Part shown: positions 6,425 to 8,347 of the stretch, piece after piece
Layout: each line of letters begins with the position of its first letter
Position numbering within the stretch: position 1 is the stretch's first letter
NCBI GenBank assembly: GCA_937961295.1
Contig: CALGOK010000013.1
Coordinates: forward strand, 1-8,347
Origin: an uncultured Gemmatimonadota bacterium
Lineage (GTDB): Bacteria; Gemmatimonadota; Gemmatimonadetes; Gemmatimonadales; GWC2-71-9
DNA length: 8,347 nucleotides
Direction: 5' to 3'
The notes under the pieces: model-generated
What the model saw: only the letters and a program-made list of their open reading frames with translations
The model's database searches: none
What the model was told of the DNA's origin: nothing
Translations under genes and position numbers: made by a program

Positions 6425-6499
6425 GACGGAGAATGGAGGATGGAGGATGGAGGATGGCGGTCCGTTCGGGTCTCCATCCTCCATCTGCCGTCCTCCGTC
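6425..6499. terminator. Long imperfect hairpin, possible transcription end between the lipoprotein and TPR genes
   Basis: The left arm 6425-6452 and right arm 6472-6499 are reverse complements at 24 of 28 positions, with a 19-base loop (6453-6471). It lies 13 bases after the lipoprotein stop and before a candidate promoter, which suits a terminator or an mRNA 3' stabiliser. There is no clear T-run on either side (TCTTCGCCTTG follows on the + strand), so classical rho-independent action is uncertain. The arms are largely purine on one side and pyrimidine on the other. Confidence 0.45.
6435..6457 (+). repeat. Tandem repeat of the heptamer GGAGGAT, three copies
   Basis: Three exact copies of GGAGGAT lie at 6435-6441, 6442-6448 and 6449-6455, followed by GG. 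A degenerate copy precedes them (GGAGAAT), and the complementary CCATCCTCCAT lies in the right arm of the hairpin. The array could have arisen by slippage and contributed to the hairpin. Confidence 0.85.
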
Positions 6500-6505
6500 T
6501 TCGCC

Positions 6506-6534
6506 TTGTGTCGCCTACCCTCGCGGCCTAGACT
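6506..6534 (+). promoter_or_regulatory. Candidate sigma-70-type promoter for the TPR gene
   Basis: TTGTGT (6506-6511) and TAGACT (6529-6534) are separated by 17 bases and resemble -35 and -10 elements. The predicted transcript start, near 6541, would leave a leader of about 47 bases before ATG 6588. In GC-rich DNA such matches are few, and this one lies just after the hairpin and upstream of the gene. The assignment rests on the motif alone. Confidence 0.35.
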
Positions 6535-6539
6535 TCAAA

Positions 6540-6564
6540 GCTCAAGCAGCATCGCAACTTGAGC
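6540..6564 (+). promoter_or_regulatory. 7-bp perfect inverted repeat in the leader of the TPR gene
   Basis: GCTCAAG (6540-6546) pairs exactly with CTTGAGC (6558-6564) across an 11-base loop. Its left arm coincides with the predicted transcript start, so it could be a stabilising 5' hairpin or an operator next to the promoter. It does not reach the start codon at 6588. Confidence 0.4.
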
Positions 6565-6587
6565 CCTGTCTCCCACCCCGGTCGGCC

Positions 6588-8347
6588 ATGACGCTTGACA
6601 AGCTCAAAGTCGCCGCGCGCCAGCACGAACAGCGCGATGAATGGCGAGCCGCCATCGATCTCTACCGGCAGGCAATCCGGGCTGCCGAAGAGGGCGGCGC
6701 CGCGTCCGACCCGTCGCTCTACAACCGGATCGGCGATCTCGAGCAGAAGGCCGGCAACGACCGCGGCGCCTGCGAGGCGTGGGAGCAGGCCGCCAGTCGC
6801 TACGGCGACCAGGGTTTCTTCAACAACGCGATCGCCCTCTGCGGCAAGATCCTTCGCCTCGACCCGAGCCGGCTGCGCACCTACCTCGACCTGGCGCGCT
6901 TCCAGGCCCGCAAGCGGGTGATCTATGACGTGCGCCAGAACCTCGCGGTGTACCACGAGCAGATGACGGCACGCGGCCAGGCCGAGCAGTCGGCCGCCGA
7001 CCTCGAGCGGTTCGCCACGGAATTCGGTTCCTGGCAGGAGTTGCGGCCGGTGATCGACCAGCTGCTGGGCCGGGAAGCGGAGCAGGACACCCCGAGCAGC
7101 GGTCCGAGCGAGCAGCAGGGCGGGGGCGGGCTGGTGTTCCTCGACGTGAGCGAGGGCCGCACACCCCCGGTCGCCCCCCCGGCCACCCCGAAGCCCTCCA
7201 CCGAGGAGATGGTGGTCGAACCGACCGCGCGGGCCGGCGAGGGGCCGCGGGAGGAGCCCGAGCCGGAGGGGATGGTCGAGTTCGAGGGCCCCGTCGACGC
7301 CGTCGGCGCCCCTGGAGCCGTGGAGGGGCTGGTCAAGGCCGACATCGGGACCACCGACGTGGACGACACGCCGGTGATCACGCTGGAAGGCTTCGAGAGC
7401 ACCGCGGTCGACGTGCCGCCGATCGAATCGACTCCCGAGGTCGAGCTCGACTCGCCGCCCACCGAGCCCGACCCCGATTCCGAATCGCTGATCTACCTCG
7501 ACACTGGCGAAGCGCCGGCACCGCCGGAGCCGACCGGCGACACCCCGCCGCGCGACGACGACGACCCGCTTGGCGACCGCGCCACGGCGCACGCGCTGCT
7601 GGAGCACGGCGACCGCGCGGGCGCCATTGCCGCCCTGGAGCGGGCGCTCGACGGTTACCAGCGCGAGGAGGACTGGGCCAAGGCGTGGCAGGTGGCCACC
7701 GAACTGGTGCAGGCCGAGCCGCGGGCCATCGCCCGCTACCAGACGCGGGTGGAAATCGCCGCGCGGATGCGCGATGCCGACCGCCTCTGCACCGCGTACA
7801 TGGACCTCGGCGAGACGCTGGTCCGCGAGGGCGCCTCGGAGAAGGACATCGCGGTCTACCGGCGCGTGCTCGAGATCGACGAGGGGCACCAGGGGGCGCG
7901 GCGCGCGCTGCGCGACATGGCGCCTGGCGAGTCGTCGAGCACCACCGAGGAGGGGTTCGTCGACCTCGGCGCGATGGTGATCGACGACGCCGGGCCGCGC
8001 TCGACCCGGATGCGCACCGAGACCACCGCCATCAGCGAGGACGAGGACGAGACGTTCCGCGAGGCGCTGGCAGAGTTCAAGCGCGCGCTCGACCAGAATC
8101 TCCCGGTCGAGGACCACCAGACGCACTACGACCTGGGGCTCGCGTTCAAGGAGATGGGGCTCCTCGAGGAGGCGATCGCCGAGTTCCAGAAGGCGCTGCG
8201 CTCGCCCGAGGGGCGGCTGCGCACCAGCGAGGCGCTCGGCCAGGCGTTCTTCGACCAGGGACGCCCGGCCGTGGCGGAGGCGGTGCTGCGGAGCGTCGAG
8301 CGGGGCGAGGAGGGCGTGACGCTCGGCGAGGCCTGGCGCCGCGACCA
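6588..8347 (+). CDS. Long TPR-repeat protein with acidic disordered linker (3' end outside the window)
   Basis: The frame is open from ATG 6588 to the window edge: 586 complete codons and no stop. No signal peptide or membrane helix is visible at the start (MTLDKLKVAARQHEQ), so the protein is probably cytoplasmic. Residues 1 to about 165 are helical TPR-like repeats ('EWRAAIDLYRQAIRAAEEG', 'LYNRIGDLEQKAGN', 'FNNAIALCGKILRLDPS'). Residues about 170-330 are a Pro/Glu/Asp-rich linker with short hydrophobic islands. Residues about 330-445 form a second helical TPR block ('GDRAGAIAALERALDGY'). A further acidic break follows, with 'FVDLGAMV' (457-464). The third block from about 480 holds the canonical TPR 'YDLGLAFKEMGLLEEAIAEF' at 514. 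TPR arrays are protein-docking scaffolds, so the partner cannot be read from sequence. The only visible Shine-Dalgarno is weak. Upstream hairpins and a promoter-like site suggest an independent unit. Confidence 0.85.
   Translation, partial: MTLDKLKVAARQHEQRDEWRAAIDLYRQAIRAAEEGGAASDPSLYNRIGDLEQKAGNDRGACEAWEQAASRYGDQGFFNNAIALCGKILRLDPSRLRTYLDLARFQARKRVIYDVRQNLAVYHEQMTARGQAEQSAADLERFATEFGSWQELRPVIDQLLGREAEQDTPSSGPSEQQGGGGLVFLDVSEGRTPPVAPPATPKPSTEEMVVEPTARAGEGPREEPEPEGMVEFEGPVDAVGAPGAVEGLVKADIGTTDVDDTPVITLEGFESTAVDVPPIESTPEVELDSPPTEPDPDSESLIYLDTGEAPAPPEPTGDTPPRDDDDPLGDRATAHALLEHGDRAGAIAALERALDGYQREEDWAKAWQVATELVQAEPRAIARYQTRVEIAARMRDADRLCTAYMDLGETLVREGASEKDIAVYRRVLEIDEGHQGARRALRDMAPGESSSTTEEGFVDLGAMVIDDAGPRSTRMRTETTAISEDEDETFREALAEFKRALDQNLPVEDHQTHYDLGLAFKEMGLLEEAIAEFQKALRSPEGRLRTSEALGQAFFDQGRPAVAEAVLRSVERGEEGVTLGEAWRRD

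Noticed and set aside
6435..6457. GGAGGAT repeats as a CRISPR or phage attachment site
   Set aside because: Seven-base contiguous units without spacers, and no cas, integrase or tRNA gene nearby.
6528..8126. 532-codon minus-strand open frame
   Set aside because: It is antisense to the TPR gene. Its translation lacks motifs, while the + frame shows canonical TPRs.
1..8347. Mobile element, RNA gene, defence system or horizontally acquired island
   Set aside because: No transposase, integrase, tRNA or rRNA, or flanking repeats were seen. Base and codon use look even across the window, and gene content is core envelope functions.

Overview
The window reads as an ordinary chromosomal cell-envelope locus from a high-GC, diderm (Gram-negative) bacterium. 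The codons are strongly G/C-ending, all genes lie on the + strand, and the gene content (TolB, Pal, YbgF, TatC, LptD) implies an outer membrane carrying lipopolysaccharide. The protein style (Ala/Arg/Gly-rich, 'LAAQ'-type signal peptide ends, acidic-linker TPR proteins) resembles Gemmatimonadota. That placement is an inference from style, not from a marker gene.

Layout. Bases 2-451 hold the C-terminal end of TolB, cut by the window edge. Pal follows at 466-1050 after a 14-base gap with a good ribosome-binding site. YbgF/CpoB (1047-1829) overlaps the Pal stop by four bases. This is the distal half of a Tol-Pal operon. After only 18 bases comes one uninterrupted 1199-codon reading frame (1848-5447). 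Its first ~245 residues are a complete six-helix TatC and the remainder is a complete LptD, joined in frame through a segment that looks like LptD's own signal peptide. A 130-base spacer with a perfect 6-bp inverted repeat then leads to a 277-residue lipoprotein with a fibronectin-III-like region (5578-6411). The next spacer (6412-6587) holds a GGAGGAT tandem repeat forming one arm of a 28-bp imperfect hairpin, a plausible promoter, and a second short hairpin at the expected transcript start. A long TPR protein with an acidic, disordered linker begins at 6588 and runs off the right end.

How they work together. TolB, Pal and YbgF belong to the Tol-Pal machine that holds the outer membrane to peptidoglycan during division. 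LptD inserts LPS into the outer membrane. TatC is the substrate-receptor subunit of the twin-arginine translocase for folded proteins. The tight spacing from tolB through tatC-lptD suggests one envelope-biogenesis transcription unit; the lipoprotein may be its last gene or separate. The TPR gene appears to be an independent unit.

The strongest unusual signal is the TatC-LptD single reading frame: an inner-membrane translocase subunit and an outer-membrane barrel encoded as one polypeptide. Its predicted topology would let signal peptidase I separate the two.
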